A DNA stretch of 64,000 bases, from assembly GCA_900169235.1 (NCBI GenBank), contig FWCC01000302.1, forward strand, positions 49,965 to 113,964, given 5' to 3'. How positions within the stretch are numbered: position 1 is the first letter of the stretch; the number at the start of each line of letters is the position of its first letter. Position numbers and translations under genes: made by a program. This DNA is from Zarea fungicola (lineage: Eukaryota; Ascomycota; Sordariomycetes; Hypocreales; Cordycipitaceae). Of the stretch, positions 33,783 to 45,170 are shown piece by piece. The notes below the pieces were generated by a model. It had not been told where the DNA came from. It saw only the letters and a program-made list of their open reading frames with translations, and ran no database searches.

Positions 33783-34950
33783 CGCGTTTTTGGCTTGCTT
33801 GATAAGCGGCTGACAATAACCCTATTGTTGTGCATTGGATGATACCCTGTTATAACTAGCACAAAGACACAAGCTTTGCCTGATGATAGGGTGTTGTTGT
33901 ATTGGAACAAAGTTGTAGCGCCTCCGGCTGCGCGGCCGAGTTGCGGATACAATATGGAATCAGCCACACGATTCACCAGCAGTGGAGACTGGCCTTTCGT
34001 GTGGGGTTTCTAATTTGAGGAGTCTGGGGCAATTATTGCATAACTAGTCAGTTTTACAGCTCCAGCCACTTGCCTTCTGTTTTTCCACCAGTGGAGAAGC
34101 ATTAAACTCGGAGTTCCTCTAGTAACCCAAAGCATGACATGGGTAATTTGGCTGCCATTACTGCCGACGGCTACTTTACGGCCGCATTGAGGTACTTGCT
34201 GACGGTAATATACATTGACAGATATAGTTGTGTAAGGTGTACAACTCAGTCAAAAGATCTCAGTAAGTTTTCAAGGAGTGCGCGGGGCTAAAAACTAATA
34301 GTAAACTGTAACTAATCCACATTCTTATTTTCCCTCGTTCTAACGGGCAGACTTTGCTTCGCTTTTACCTAATAAGTTGTAATTGCTCGACAATGTCGCT
34401 GATCAAGTAACCCTCTCAGACCTTGCGCCGTAACATTCATCAACCAGGACCAGGGGACATCTTGCAAATTATGTAAATAAAACCCATATTAAATGAAATT
34501 GAATAATCTGAGTAATTTTAAGTAAATTCAATAAATTCAATAAATTCAACTAACTATATAGATTATTTAAATTACTTAAATTACATAGACTCTCTATTTA
34601 ATTTAAATTTATGAGACTTGGCATTAATTGAATCCATTGAATCCATTGACTATTTGCAAAATGACCAACCTTGACTAGGACGTTCTATACTCAGAACCAA
34701 CACCGACGCTACTGATCCGAGAAGGTCGCTGATTGATTTAGAGGTTGGTTTAATACAGGTGATTCTCGAAATCAAATTGATTTATGCCTCTGGAGCTATT
34801 TACCAATACTGTATCCTTATTTATTATGTAGCAGGTGCACGATTAAAACCCACGTTAATATGTTGCATGCCGGCCAAGACCAGCTGGGCCATACGTAGGT
34901 CGCAGCATCCTATTTCCCAGATACCTTAAGACTCAACAAGTCCCACCTCC
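33783..34950. other. Intergenic with very AT-rich core
   Basis: No gene supported. 34440-34640 is extremely AT-rich with tandem TTCAATAAA-type units (see the repeat entry). Confidence 0.5.
34475..34640. repeat. AT-rich low-complexity tract
   Basis: About 165 bases almost free of G and C, with repeated TTCAATAAA and TTAAATTAC units, followed by a short tandem of CCATTGAAT. It looks like a mutated repeat or matrix-like AT island. Confidence 0.55.
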
Positions 34951-35343
34951 TCAATTTGCATGCGAAAGCACTCTGGCTGCAATAAATGGCACAAGAAGTA
35001 CGGTAGACCCTATCCAATGCCCCCAAGCCTTTCCTCGTAATACCTTGCCGCCATTGAACCATACAACGCACCCATCGCATAGGCCAGTTATCGCAGCTGC
35101 CACTAGCAGAATGGTAACACCATCCTCGTTTCCCTTGAGATGTAACGCCAAGGTTGTAACACCTAATGCAATATCGCGGATGCCCGTTGCATAGACAAAG
35201 GGCGATGCTTTTCTCCCCGAGCTTTGTACAGTTGGGCTAGCTAATCCATATAGGCCATACCGGGCAAGCGGCCAGTAGAGTGAGAAGATTCCAGTGAAGA
35301 CAAGGGGGATGCTGGTGACATAGGCGGGAATGGAGGAAAACAT
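34951..35343 (-). CDS. DUF4267-type small membrane protein (4 TM)
   Basis: Single exon, 130 aa from the ATG at 35343; an in-frame ATG at 35361 would add six polar residues. Four hydrophobic helices are visible: SIPLVFTGIFSLYWP, ALGVTTLALHL, VTILLVAAAITGLCDGCVVW and GSTVLLVPFIAARVL. Between helices 1 and 2 lies PFVYATGIRDIALG, the hallmark of fungal DUF4267 proteins (G.RD...G). Function is unknown; family members are common beside oxidoreductase genes in fungi. It is probably in an internal or plasma membrane. Its neighbours here are far away on both sides. Confidence 0.85.
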   Translation of the reverse strand: MFSSIPAYVTSIPLVFTGIFSLYWPLARYGLYGLASPTVQSSGRKASPFVYATGIRDIALGVTTLALHLKGNEDGVTILLVAAAITGLCDGCVVWFNGGKVLRGKAWGHWIGSTVLLVPFIAARVLSHAN

Positions 35344-35361
35344 GATTATTTCCTTCCTCAA

Positions 35362-36525
35362 TTATACTTTTAGTTGCGTCCCTGTTGAGCGTGTACAGTG
35401 GCTTGTCTCCTTTGTTGTGATCGAATTTTTATAGCAAAAATTAGTGTCAGATATGGTCCTCACTGTTTGAATCTAGTGTCGTGCGACTGTGTAGTCCGAA
35501 CTTCGGTTAGTGACACCCTTATTAGCTCAAGCCATTGTTTTCAGCCGCACGCAAGCGGTTGTGGCCACTTGTTGCTGCAGTAACTCCTACCCAGGAGAAC
35601 TTACCAGCCGCAAAACTTATCTACGGGAAAAAAACGTTCGTCGAGAGTTGCGAAGGGACCATCAGCAGGTTTGGCTTACAGATCTGTCCCGAAACGCACA
35701 CTACTATTTGCTCCTGTCGCCGGTTCGCCACCGCTTTCCATGCGGATGGCCAGGCTCTAACCAAAGCCAAAAAATAAAAGACGAGTGGGTGCTTGCCCTT
35801 GTGGGAGTAATTCTTGTGGTCTGTTGTGGCGCTACAGTGCAGGTACCGCCAGGGGATTCAAGCATAACTAGCGGTGGCCGAATGCGGTGGCTGGGCTTCC
35901 CCGCATGGCGAAGAGAGTGAACTGAAAGTACTAAAAAGTAGCGTGATATGATCCTAACATGGTTCGTGGAAATAGACCGCATCATCGATGCGCCAGTGGT
36001 CATTCACCGGAGCTGGGACACAAGGTAGAACTACACCAACCCAGCAGCAGAAGAGAGGCCGAGAAGCCGCCCCCAGTTGAGGACAGTAGATGGATGGGAC
36101 ACGGCAAGGGGCCAAAATTATCCGGCAACTTTCATGCACCCTTCAGGGAGAATAGAACGCAATTTCGAGAATGGAATAACTTGTCCAACAGTTGATTACC
36201 ATTGCCGTTGCTCGTGTCTTGGCGCGATCGTACGCTTGAATGAACCAACTAGTGCGAGCTACCACGCTATATCATGGCGTGATAACAGATCCTAGCGCTG
36301 AATAAAAGGCTGGCAACGAACACCGTAGTATAGATTTTAGGCAAATATGAACAACGAATCAGCTAATCTGAAAAGTGCATCCAGGACCCAGAGGTTCTGG
36401 ATTAGATAAATACGTTGGAACTATGTACAGAAGAAATGCAACAATTTGGCTCAATATGTAATGAATATTTGAAGCGAACCCTTTCCCACTCTGGCAGCCT
36501 TGCGCCCCGCTCTTCTTGCCTGCAT
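35362..36525. other. Intergenic region
   Basis: Short open frames on both strands (35398-36195) overlap one another and none has a domain or signal peptide. Confidence 0.45.
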
Positions 36526-37137
36526 TTACTGTGTCCAGAATGCAGTGTTGCTCCAAGTCACATCAATAGGTCCCTTGCCGCTGTCACTGGTATAGGCGCC
36601 GTACTTGTCGTAGAAGGAACCGCCGGGGGAGGAAGTGGTATACTTCAAGGCTCCGTTGACATAGACAGTGTATTTCTTGCTGCCGGCGTTGTGAACAGTG
36701 TTGATGGTGACTGTCGAGCCGACTTTGGCCACCCCAGCAGCAATAGTGGCGCCCCCCTCCACATTGTAGAGATCGCCGTTGGCTTTGACACCCATGATGA
36801 AGTAAGGGCCGTCATCTCCGTTGAACGTCTGCTTCAGCGCCACCTTGTCACCGCCAAAAGAGTTGATCTTGAACTGGCCGCCAAACTGGTGCGTGCCGGA
36901 GGTGTAGTCATTGTTGTAGCGATGCTCAGCACGCAAGTGGCCATTGGAGCAGCCAGGACCGTTGCTGTTGCCGTTCGTCTTCGAGGGCAGGACGAAGTGG
37001 TCCCCGTTGGCAGAGCCGCCCTCGCAAGTCTGCACACTAAAAGAGGGATTAACGCTCTTCCAGCTGCCACCGCCAACAGGCGACACGCCAAGGACGGAGG
37101 TGGCGGAGAGGGCAAGGAGGACAATCTTGTTAAGCAT
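36526..37137 (-). CDS. Secreted concanavalin-A-like/polysaccharide-binding protein
   Basis: Single exon, 203 aa. Residues 1-17 are a signal peptide (MLNKIVLLALSATSVLG). The mature part is a beta-rich domain of about 185 residues with HLRAEHRYNNDYTSG, QFGGQFKINSFGGDKVALKQT, NGDDGPYFIMGVKANGDLY and a last strand VTWSNTAFWTQ. This is the pattern of a jelly-roll (ConA-like lectin/glucanase or alginate-lyase-like) fold seen in secreted proteins of plant- and insect-associated fungi. I know of no firm biochemical role. Two Cys (in TCEGG and GCSNGH) may form one disulfide. The GC content and codon use are higher than in the surrounding DNA, and a long open frame lies on the opposite strand, a composition effect. 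Confidence 0.8.
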   Translation of the reverse strand: MLNKIVLLALSATSVLGVSPVGGGSWKSVNPSFSVQTCEGGSANGDHFVLPSKTNGNSNGPGCSNGHLRAEHRYNNDYTSGTHQFGGQFKINSFGGDKVALKQTFNGDDGPYFIMGVKANGDLYNVEGGATIAAGVAKVGSTVTINTVHNAGSKKYTVYVNGALKYTTSSPGGSFYDKYGAYTSDSGKGPIDVTWSNTAFWTQ

Positions 37138-40022
37138 GTTGGCTTTTTCTTGGAATTTTCAGTCTTGTTTGTTTCTCTTCACGTTTTGTGCAAAATTGGA
37201 GAGAAGAGTGATTGCTTAAATAGTTGGATTTGAGCAGGCATCTACGCTTAAACGGCACATTGGGGATTTCTGGACTGTAAATATCCACCTGTTAAAACGA
37301 TGATAATCAACAGCAGCTGGAGGCATCCCCAGAAATCGGCATTGGCCGGCGTTTGATAAGCATCTGCGGTGAACTTGGTATAGGCTCTTCTCAATCGCGC
37401 TACGGCGCAGCACCGGTATTGCTCGCACGCATGAACTTGTTTAAGGATGGTGCTACGCCTTTACAGGAAGGTACTACCAGTCAGCCGTGAATTATTGGTG
37501 GAAACAGTGGCTCTAGTGTGTCCGTAAACTTTCCGACAACGATTCCCGCCACCTCCCCCGCAAATGTGTGACAGGGGTCAAGCTCTGCATGACGTTCCCC
37601 GTAAAAAGCAGGTGAGGCTTAGCAAATCCGTATCTGGACGGCATCACAATAGCGAGGTCTGAAGAAAACCTGCTGGAATATACTAAAACGGCACTTCATG
37701 TGTCAAAGGCAATTGAAGGTGGCTGTGCCGGTATGAGCAACACCGAATATGTATGACCGCACGGAGCTAACACCAGAAATGGTATGCCGCCGCTCCGTAG
37801 AGTAGCTCAACCACCTTTGTAGACTCTGAATAACGTACAATGAGAGTCAGGCAACTAATACCATATCAGAGGTACCAAATACTCCGCTTGGAGGCTCCTT
37901 TGACAAGCCGCCTCGGCTACGTCCGCATTTACAAATAGAGGCAGTAAATATTATAGCCAACACCGCCGCCAATCATTACGGTATTATTCTCAAAGACTGC
38001 AACTCTATCAAAGCAAAAGTCCAATACAATCAGTCAACAGTAGTTTAGTACAATAACACAGAGCTTAATTAGTACCATTAGCCAGAAAGGCATGCGCTTT
38101 GAGAGGCCTATAGAGATTCTGCTTACGGTAGTGATAGGTCACGCCACATTCTTGTAGCAGCTTCTTCCTTGATTGATCCTCCACCGCTACTTCCCATGGC
38201 ATTATTGGTCGGCTATTGGCATGACTGAAGTCAGACTGGACGTCGTTCAACAGCAACATAGTTTGCTACGCTCCGTTACCCCTAACGCTCGAGCCCCAAT
38301 ATTATCGGAGTGCCCGTCTTTGTTCAACTCATCATCGATTGGAGGGCCTAGAAGGTCCAGCTTTGCTACAATGTGGAGTACAAAGTGGACTTTAACAACT
38401 CCAATATACATAGAAGTAGCAAATTTCAATAGCCTAACGAGGAATATTTGGAATCAGCGGCAGTGCTGCAAGAGTTCTGACATTTTGTCCTATATGTCCA
38501 TGTATAATTCTTCTTGAGCAGAATGATTTGATTGATTTTATGAAACTGGACGAGCTCCGCCTGGGCCATTTTGCTGCAATATCAAAGTGGTTTATCGTGC
38601 TGACGAAACCATCGCAGGGCCCCTTATGTATTAAATTCATATCCATAACTGCCTCTAGCTCTATGCTAAGCTTATCAAGCCTCAGTAAGTAGCTACTCCA
38701 AGGCTGGTTTCAGACATCCGATGATGACAACGATAATTCCATTTGTAGGTAACAACCTTACATGCAACACGAATTCTAGGGCTACCTAGGGCTGACGCTA
38801 GACAACGTCTACATAGCGCCAGTGGCAGCGGCTAAAGCAAAACGGCGAAGTGAGATTTGAGATTGAGATTGGCTCTAATGCAAGATGATGCATTAGCGCA
38901 TATGCCCAATGAGATCAAAGACGATTATTAAGAGAACGGGATTGAGCCAATTCTATTACATCCTTCAGACATGAGTTTGAACCTTGATGAGATACACCGG
39001 AGCCTGCCGGATAAAAAACTATGCGAAGGCTAAGATGACCGTAATGCCAATCCTAATTATGATCGCCATTGTAAGTATATTCAGAAAGGCTTACAGGCCT
39101 ATCCCACCCTCCCTGACTTGTTACGTAGGGCGATTGCCGGAAATGATAGTTCCAATATTTCATTGCAACGAGGGGCCAAATATAAAGTAGACGAGAGTCA
39201 TTACAAGCGGTGAGGAACAAACCAAAAATTCGGAAATTGCCAGTTTATAAAACTTGACCATTCCATGCAATTCTCTGCATAGTTTGCCGCTGGGCCGTTT
39301 TGACAAGGATAATACCCTGTTTCGCCCTCACTAGTGTTATCCTCACTTGGTATGCTTGGCGGGCGATTCCAAAGCGCCCCGCCTAACAAGCCTAGTAGGG
39401 GATCCGTCATGTGCATAGCAACACGCGGATTATTTCTCCGATGGGTCAATCTCCAAACTTGGCAGTGTCTCAACACGTTAGTTGCAGACTTCACCGATGA
39501 TGGGCAACGGTAAAAGCCGTCCCGTTGAGTGCGCGAAGGCTCCGAGCGGGTCGGTATACTCGCTGTGCTCGCGCTACGCTTCCGTTACGTCGATAATGGC
39601 CGAATAATCCCTGTATTTGGGTATAGATATTGTACCTGTGGATCTTCCCAGTACCTCTGCCTTCACAGCGTTGCCACCAGATTGTAAGTACCGTGCTGAG
39701 GAAGCGTTACTACTGGCTATAATGCCTGAAAGTGACTTGCCTGGAGCCTTCGCGCACTCAAAGGGATGGTTTGTGATTATTAAAGTCATAATTGCGAACT
39801 AGATGTTCTATTTTATACTGCGAATATATGCAGATTAAAAGAAATTCACAAACGGCAGAAGCTACCGGCAGGGGGGACAAAAATTCCGCTTCTTATATAA
39901 ATGAACATTCCTTCCACCACTGAATCCTGTTTTCCATTGCGCAGAATAAGTCAAATTAAGTTCAACATTCTTCAGAGAATTTAAGAATAAATTATTCCCT
40001 TGCACCTCGCATTGCTCTTCAA
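37138..40022. other. Longest gene-free stretch in the left two thirds
   Basis: 2.9 kb without a supported gene. Minus-strand frames around 38065-38430 look mildly protein-like but have stops and no known motif. A TATA box at 39894 serves the gene at 40023. Confidence 0.5.
39894..39901 (+). promoter_or_regulatory. TATA box of the small secreted protein gene
   Basis: TATATAAA lies about 121 bases before the ATG at 40023. Confidence 0.5.
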
Positions 40023-40436
40023 ATGAAGTGCTCCATTTCTGCCATCCTCGTCGTGGCCACCGCCGGTGTCACTGTTACCGCCGCACCTGTCGAGGAACTC
40101 AACACCCGAGACCTTGACTTCAAGCTCCAGTGGTACCGGGATACCTCTTGCCGCAGCTACATCGGTGAGTATGACTTCAACAGTGGCGGCATCTTTGGCA
40201 GCGGTGACACTCCAGAGAACTGCAAAAACATTGCCCTTTCTGGTGGCATAGCAGCCAATATCATCGGCGGCGACGTTGGCGCTACCTGCCAGCTCTACAA
40301 CGGACAAAACTGCAAGGGAACTAGACTCGCACTTATTGACGAGGGCACCTTTGGCCATTTCGGTAACAGCAAATGCGTCCAGCTCGCAGCGAATGTTCAG
40401 TCATTCTTTTGCCAGATGAAAGGTACACCTATCTAG
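40023..40436 (+). CDS. Small secreted cysteine-containing protein
   Basis: Single exon, 137 aa. A signal peptide (MKCSISAILVVATAGVTVTA) is followed by a short pro-like stretch to LNTRD. The mature part has six Cys (DTSCRSYIG, ENCKN, ATCQLYNGQNCKG, SKCVQLA, SFFCQ), which allows three disulfides, and alternates Gly-rich turns with short strands, somewhat like single-domain beta/gamma-crystallin-like secreted proteins. I do not recognise a specific family and infer only that it is exported. Such proteins are commonly effectors, antimicrobials or cell-wall proteins in fungi. A TATA box 121 bases upstream suggests regulated expression. There are no close neighbours. Confidence 0.8.
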   Translation: MKCSISAILVVATAGVTVTAAPVEELNTRDLDFKLQWYRDTSCRSYIGEYDFNSGGIFGSGDTPENCKNIALSGGIAANIIGGDVGATCQLYNGQNCKGTRLALIDEGTFGHFGNSKCVQLAANVQSFFCQMKGTPI

Positions 40437-41724
40437 GGGTTGTTCGCCTGGTCGTTTCGAGCCATCTTTGCTGGTGTGGTATGGCCCTGCGAAAATTTCT
40501 AGAAGGAATTGTAACTTAGCTAACATAAGGTAGGCTGCGTTCCGAGTCGAAAAATTGAACGTTTGTTGGTCATCATGTTTTAACACCATAAGATAATACC
40601 AACATCCAAATGATTCAGCATAGAAAATCGCTTCTGTTCTTAGGTATATATTTGATACAGTTTACTTTTTAGAAGCAATAAAATAAAGACTGCCGAATTG
40701 TCGGTCTCCCTAGAATCGTGGGCAAAGATGTTTGTCTGTGGTGTAACGCGCGACCGACGTAGCTTTTAATTTATGAAGCGACTCCAGCTATTCAAAAGTA
40801 GTATCAGTCGGTATGAATAGTATCAGCTTCTCAGACTCGCACTTGACTCTTGTCGGCAGCCTGTTCAATGTGGCGGACAAGTCTAGAGTGTTTGACACTT
40901 GTCAATTGCCGTGAACAAATGGCTTGAATCATGTTATTTACTGTTGAGTACGCTCTCCAACAAAATTGAAGAAATACATTCGGGATACCAGTGGCATCAA
41001 CTGGCTAGCGTGGTGCCGCTCAAGAGGTGTCGCATGACTGCCATCTAGGTTCGTGCGGCTTCATCTCTGAATAGGGCTTAAAATAGCACCCAAATGTCGC
41101 TGAAAGAGGGAAGCCCCGCAAGCATGTCTCTAGAAGTCATCTCATGCATATGTAATTATTCTCCTTCGATTAATGCGAATGGCGAGATGAAGGGATGGCC
41201 GATATTCGCGGACTGTGGCGCAGTGCGCAGCTTAGATCCATGTCTTTCGCCTTGCTCGAATTGACCATGTTAGTTGACTATGACCACACCCCATGGCCCC
41301 TAACTAGCTGCAGCAGTACTAACTCGTTATTGCGACAACTACTAAACAGAGTAAGGATCCCCCCACTCGGACACCATGCGACTTTTCGATGTTCATGTTG
41401 TGGACTACCAGGATCCTTACCTTTGAGTACATGTCAAGTCATCAACAGCGATTCTACAGGGTCCAGTATGAGGCTGAAAATGTTCTTGTTCTTCCCTACA
41501 GTACACCCGTTCCGTCAGTTAAACGGTCCAATCCAACCGTTACCATTGCCCGATCTTCAGCAAAGTGGCACCAATTGTAACTATTCTTCCAGTTCAGCTA
41601 AGCTACACAATGTGAAAATGCAGAACAGCAAAATTTCAAACGCCCACCAGCCTCATGAATCTGTCTCGCCGCATAACTCAGATCGAAACTTGCAAGGGCA
41701 GTTCCCTGTATAAAAATCATGAAT
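40437..41724. other. Intergenic region
   Basis: The plus-strand ORF 41195-41713 (172 codons) has no recognisable domain, start context or signal peptide and I leave it uncalled. Confidence 0.45.
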
Positions 41725-42667
41725 TTAAAATGTGTCGCTGTCAACAACATGTAATACCGCTCTCATACTATCATTTGATGGCTCTGGAACAGAATGAAGG
41801 AAGTGCTCCTTTCCACTAATTTCGATTACTTTTCCATTGGCGGTCTCATCCTTGATCAAGTCACGCACATGCTTGACATATAATTCAATAGGCATCAGGT
41901 GCTCCTGTGGGAATGTCGCAAAGAACCCCGGCCCTGCTATGTTCGTTTCACTGAAACCAGGACAAAGGCAATTCACCCGAATTCCCCGCTTCATAAATGG
42001 GTCAGCAATGCATCGAGAGAAGTGCACAACACCAGCCTTGGAGCCTGCATATACTGGAACAGCTTTTGGTGGAATGAGGGCAGCAGAAGAGGCGGTGAAA
42101 AGCAGAGAACCACCGGGGCGACCATTCTTGGCCCTCATATAGTGAAGGGCGAGATAGGCAACGTAAATAGCACCTTCAAAGTTTACAGAAGCGGTGAGAA
42201 AACTGTCGTCTGGCAAAGGTGGAATTGGTAAGGAGCCGTCATCTGTCAATTCAACCTCATCTTGCTCATCGTAGAAGGAGCCGCGCGAGACCACTCCGGC
42301 GTTTGAGAATACTTTTTAAGCGTTAGTTGAGTTAAACGCTCTCCATCGAGAAGCATCTTACCAAAGTCAAGTCGCTTGTACTGCCGCCATGTTTTTGCGA
42401 AAGCGGAAGCGACATCAGAGTAATTGCTTACATCACCCTGATATATTGTGAATCCTAACTCCTCCATTGCGTCATTGGAGGATTCTTCATTCCAATCGAT
42501 GCCGACAACATTCCAGCCGTCAAGCAGAAGAGAATGTGCCACCGCCTTGCCAAATCCTGATGCTGTTGAGGAGGTTAGTCTCAAGGTTCATGAATCCAAT
42601 AATAAAATCTGCGAGCATTACCTGCACCTGTTATGATCGCAGTTCTGGCTGTGCTACTCTCACTCAT
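41725..42667 (-). CDS. Short-chain dehydrogenase/reductase (SDR), three exons
   Basis: Exons 42667-42622, 42562-42362 and 42311-41725 give 277 aa. The first intron cuts the nucleotide-binding loop; splicing gives TARTAIITGAASGFGKAVA. The second cuts before the structural motif and splicing gives RLDFVFSNAGVVSRGSF, so both joins are strongly supported. The catalytic Ser is in LLFTASSAALIPP and Tyr-x3-Lys in PVYAGSKAGVVHF. WNVVGIDWNEES after the second strand contains an acidic residue that usually selects NAD(H). It resembles 15-hydroxyprostaglandin-dehydrogenase-like fungal SDRs in layout. Probably cytosolic. It is ~480 bases downstream of, and on the same strand as, an alpha/beta hydrolase gene, so the two may be co-regulated. 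Confidence 0.88.
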
Positions 42668-43143
42668 TTTCTCGAGCGTACAACGGTTTAAAGGTCAAAT
42701 CGGGTGCTATACTTCAAATAATGAATTTGTTAGCGCAGGGGCGATGTCGGTATTTATGCCTAGTGCTAATGGTTCGCAGCAAGGCTTAGTGCTGACTTGA
42801 TAATTACTAAGTAGATTGGTTCTGGTCCTGATTTAATTTGATTTCAGGAAACTCAAGGTGTGCCACGAGAGACTCAATCAGTGAGGAAGAAAGGACAATG
42901 CACTAGCCGGAACTAATACGACCTGCGATGGACCGCTGCCATATCAAGAGGCCTAGTTAGCTGATTCATGACTCGTACCCATAAGACGACCTGGTGATGA
43001 CTCTTATTTGAGCTCGGAGGGAATATGTCAACTCATTCAGAGAACACGTGAATATCTTGAGTTTAATTGTATATCGATTATTGCTACGACTGTAAAACCG
43101 TGCTAGCTTCTCATCACATTGGCTTCGGACGGCCTCCATTGAT
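42668..43143. other. Spacer between the alpha/beta hydrolase and SDR genes
   Basis: 476 bases including the SDR promoter; no coding sequence supported. Confidence 0.5.
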
Positions 43144-44063
43144 TTATGTCTTCTCGGCACATTGAAGTAGAATCTGAAGCATTTCGTCAATTCTACTAAC
43201 GAATGGTGCGCAGTGTCCACAATCGATAGTTGCCTCGCCTAACGGTAAGTCAAATGGCTGCACGTCATGCGGCCCAGCTGCATGTCTGATGGTATCGACG
43301 ATAAACCTTTGCTTGGTAATGGGTATAGCCACATCTTGACTTGTGAAAACGTAGGTCGACGGTACGAACCGCCATCCGCAAACCGTGACTGGTGTTGTAA
43401 CTGACGCAATAGCTTGCGGAGACAGCGTTGCGGCAAGTTTGGCGCGCACCTCCGGAGGTTCATCGTTGTAAAACACGTTAGCTACGTTGGATTCGACGTA
43501 GGCTACTGCTTTCTCCTGGTGGAAAGCGTTAGCCGATGCTTCAGAGGATGAGAACGAGGCAACGGTATGACGCATACCCAACGATAATAGACCGGCGGTG
43601 TGACATCAACATGAGCATCCCTCGCAACATCAATCTGACGCTCTCCCAGTTGCGGAACCATGGCAGAAACGTATATAAGCCGTTTAATATTCTTTATGGA
43701 TTTGCTTGATTCCCTTTTACTGCTTGCAAGTATACCGATGGCTTCCGTCAACACCGTACCTCCATAAGAGTGAGCGACACAGACCAGCTGTTTGCCTTCT
43801 TCTAGGATTGATTCTACGGCCTGGTAGACAGTTGCGACATCTGGCGCCATCGATGTGACTGACGAATGAGAAGTTACAGACGGAAGAGCACAGGCAATCG
43901 ACTCATAGCCATCTTGTGCAAGGCGAGCCCGGATTCCGTCAAAGAACGCTGGCAAATGCCATGCCCCTGGAACAAATAGAAATGCAGTATTCCGTTCCAT
44001 TCTAACCTCGTAGCTAGCCCTGGTTCCAGGAAAGTGTGTTTTATTGTTGGACATTTTCAACAC
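43144..44063 (-). CDS. Alpha/beta hydrolase
   Basis: Two exons, 44063-43578 and 43515-43144, give 285 aa. What looks like a frameshift at about 43577 is a real intron: GTATGC donor, GGCTAAC branch point and CCAG acceptor join YYRW to EKAVAYVESN in phase 0. The core strand FLFVPGAWHLPAFFDGI supplies the oxyanion hole, the nucleophile elbow is VAHSYGGTV (Gly is absent before His, as in this fungal subclass), the acid is expected after VTTPVTVCGW, and the His is in DCGHCAPFV. The layout matches fungal AB-hydrolase-fold proteins that act on esters or lactones. Start alternatives are 44054 and 44000; the last puts Met just before the first strand. The SDR gene follows on the same strand. Confidence 0.86.
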
Positions 44064-45170
44064 TGGCTTGACGGTTCATCCACTTTTATGTTGCATTAAG
44101 CACGAGTTGTACAAGACTGCTTAACATGAATGCTAGACACCCCAGGGTGAGAGATGAGAATACACTATTCCGTACAGGAACGTAGATTAGCTCTGGCGCA
44201 GTTTGGAGCCGCCGGACTCTCCACATCCCTGCCCCATCCTGTCTTCAGCTAACTACTAAAGAAAGCCACGGGAGCTCCCCACACACACAGTTTGGAATCA
44301 CTTTTTCCAAAGGCGGATGCCACGCCTGGAGTGTAAGTTTCTCCTGGGAACCTCCAGGCAGGGTAGAGACCAAGCCTTGAAACTGGACAAGAAAAGGGGA
44401 AAGAGATCAGAAAACCACCGTATCGGTACTTGGCTGAATATGCGACGGAGACAGAGTGCTACAGCGCACCAATTCTACCCAGGATCTCAAATCACAATGG
44501 AGTTATTCTACTTACTATTCTTCTTGTACAATGTTGAATACTCGACAATACAACACTAGTTACGCAGAGTTGCATTTATGATTTCAATGAACAACTTGGA
44601 TACAACAAAACATCGGTTAGAGTTTTCCTGGCCACAAATACATCAGCTTCAATCCAGTCTAACCCTTTCACTTCGAGTGGTAACTACACTGGCGCCACTC
44701 TAAACCTAGGAAATAGTGGCCTTTGAAACTAACTCATCTACAAGTGTAGCGGCGTAAATTGTGCAAGGGTTTCTACATCGTGGCATAGTAATAACTCGCA
44801 TCTTTTGGTAGTGGTATGTATCTGTCGTCGAACCAATAGTCACCCTTACATCGATATAGCTGAGAATTGATGCAAAAGAAATACGACGAACTGGTACTCT
44901 GATTTTCCAGATTGAACACAAACACCTTTCAACGGCCATCGTGTCAAGATAGTCGCCTTCGAGTATATGTAGCTTTGCGGTAACCAGTCAGCCAGTTTGT
45001 TGGGAGAATCGCCAGAAGTACCGGCCCGCAGCACGCGAACGCACCCATCAACGCCCAAAAATCAGAGCAATCATTTAAAACATGGCAATTACCGTATGAG
45101 ATGATGTGTTATTTAAAAGATGTAGTTCTGCTAGAACATAGTATCTATCGACGGCTGCAGGTACATTAGT
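44064..45170. other. Intergenic region
   Basis: 1.1 kb with the promoter of the hydrolase gene and short featureless ORFs. Confidence 0.5.

Noticed and set aside
36415..37233. 272-codon plus-strand ORF, longer than the gene opposite
   Set aside because: It is opposite the secreted ConA-like gene, which has a signal peptide and family strands; the plus frame has low-complexity Val/Ala runs and no domain.
43503..43581. Apparent frameshift in the alpha/beta hydrolase
   Set aside because: A GTATGC donor, GGCTAAC branch point and CCAG acceptor form a normal intron that joins the two frames in phase 0.
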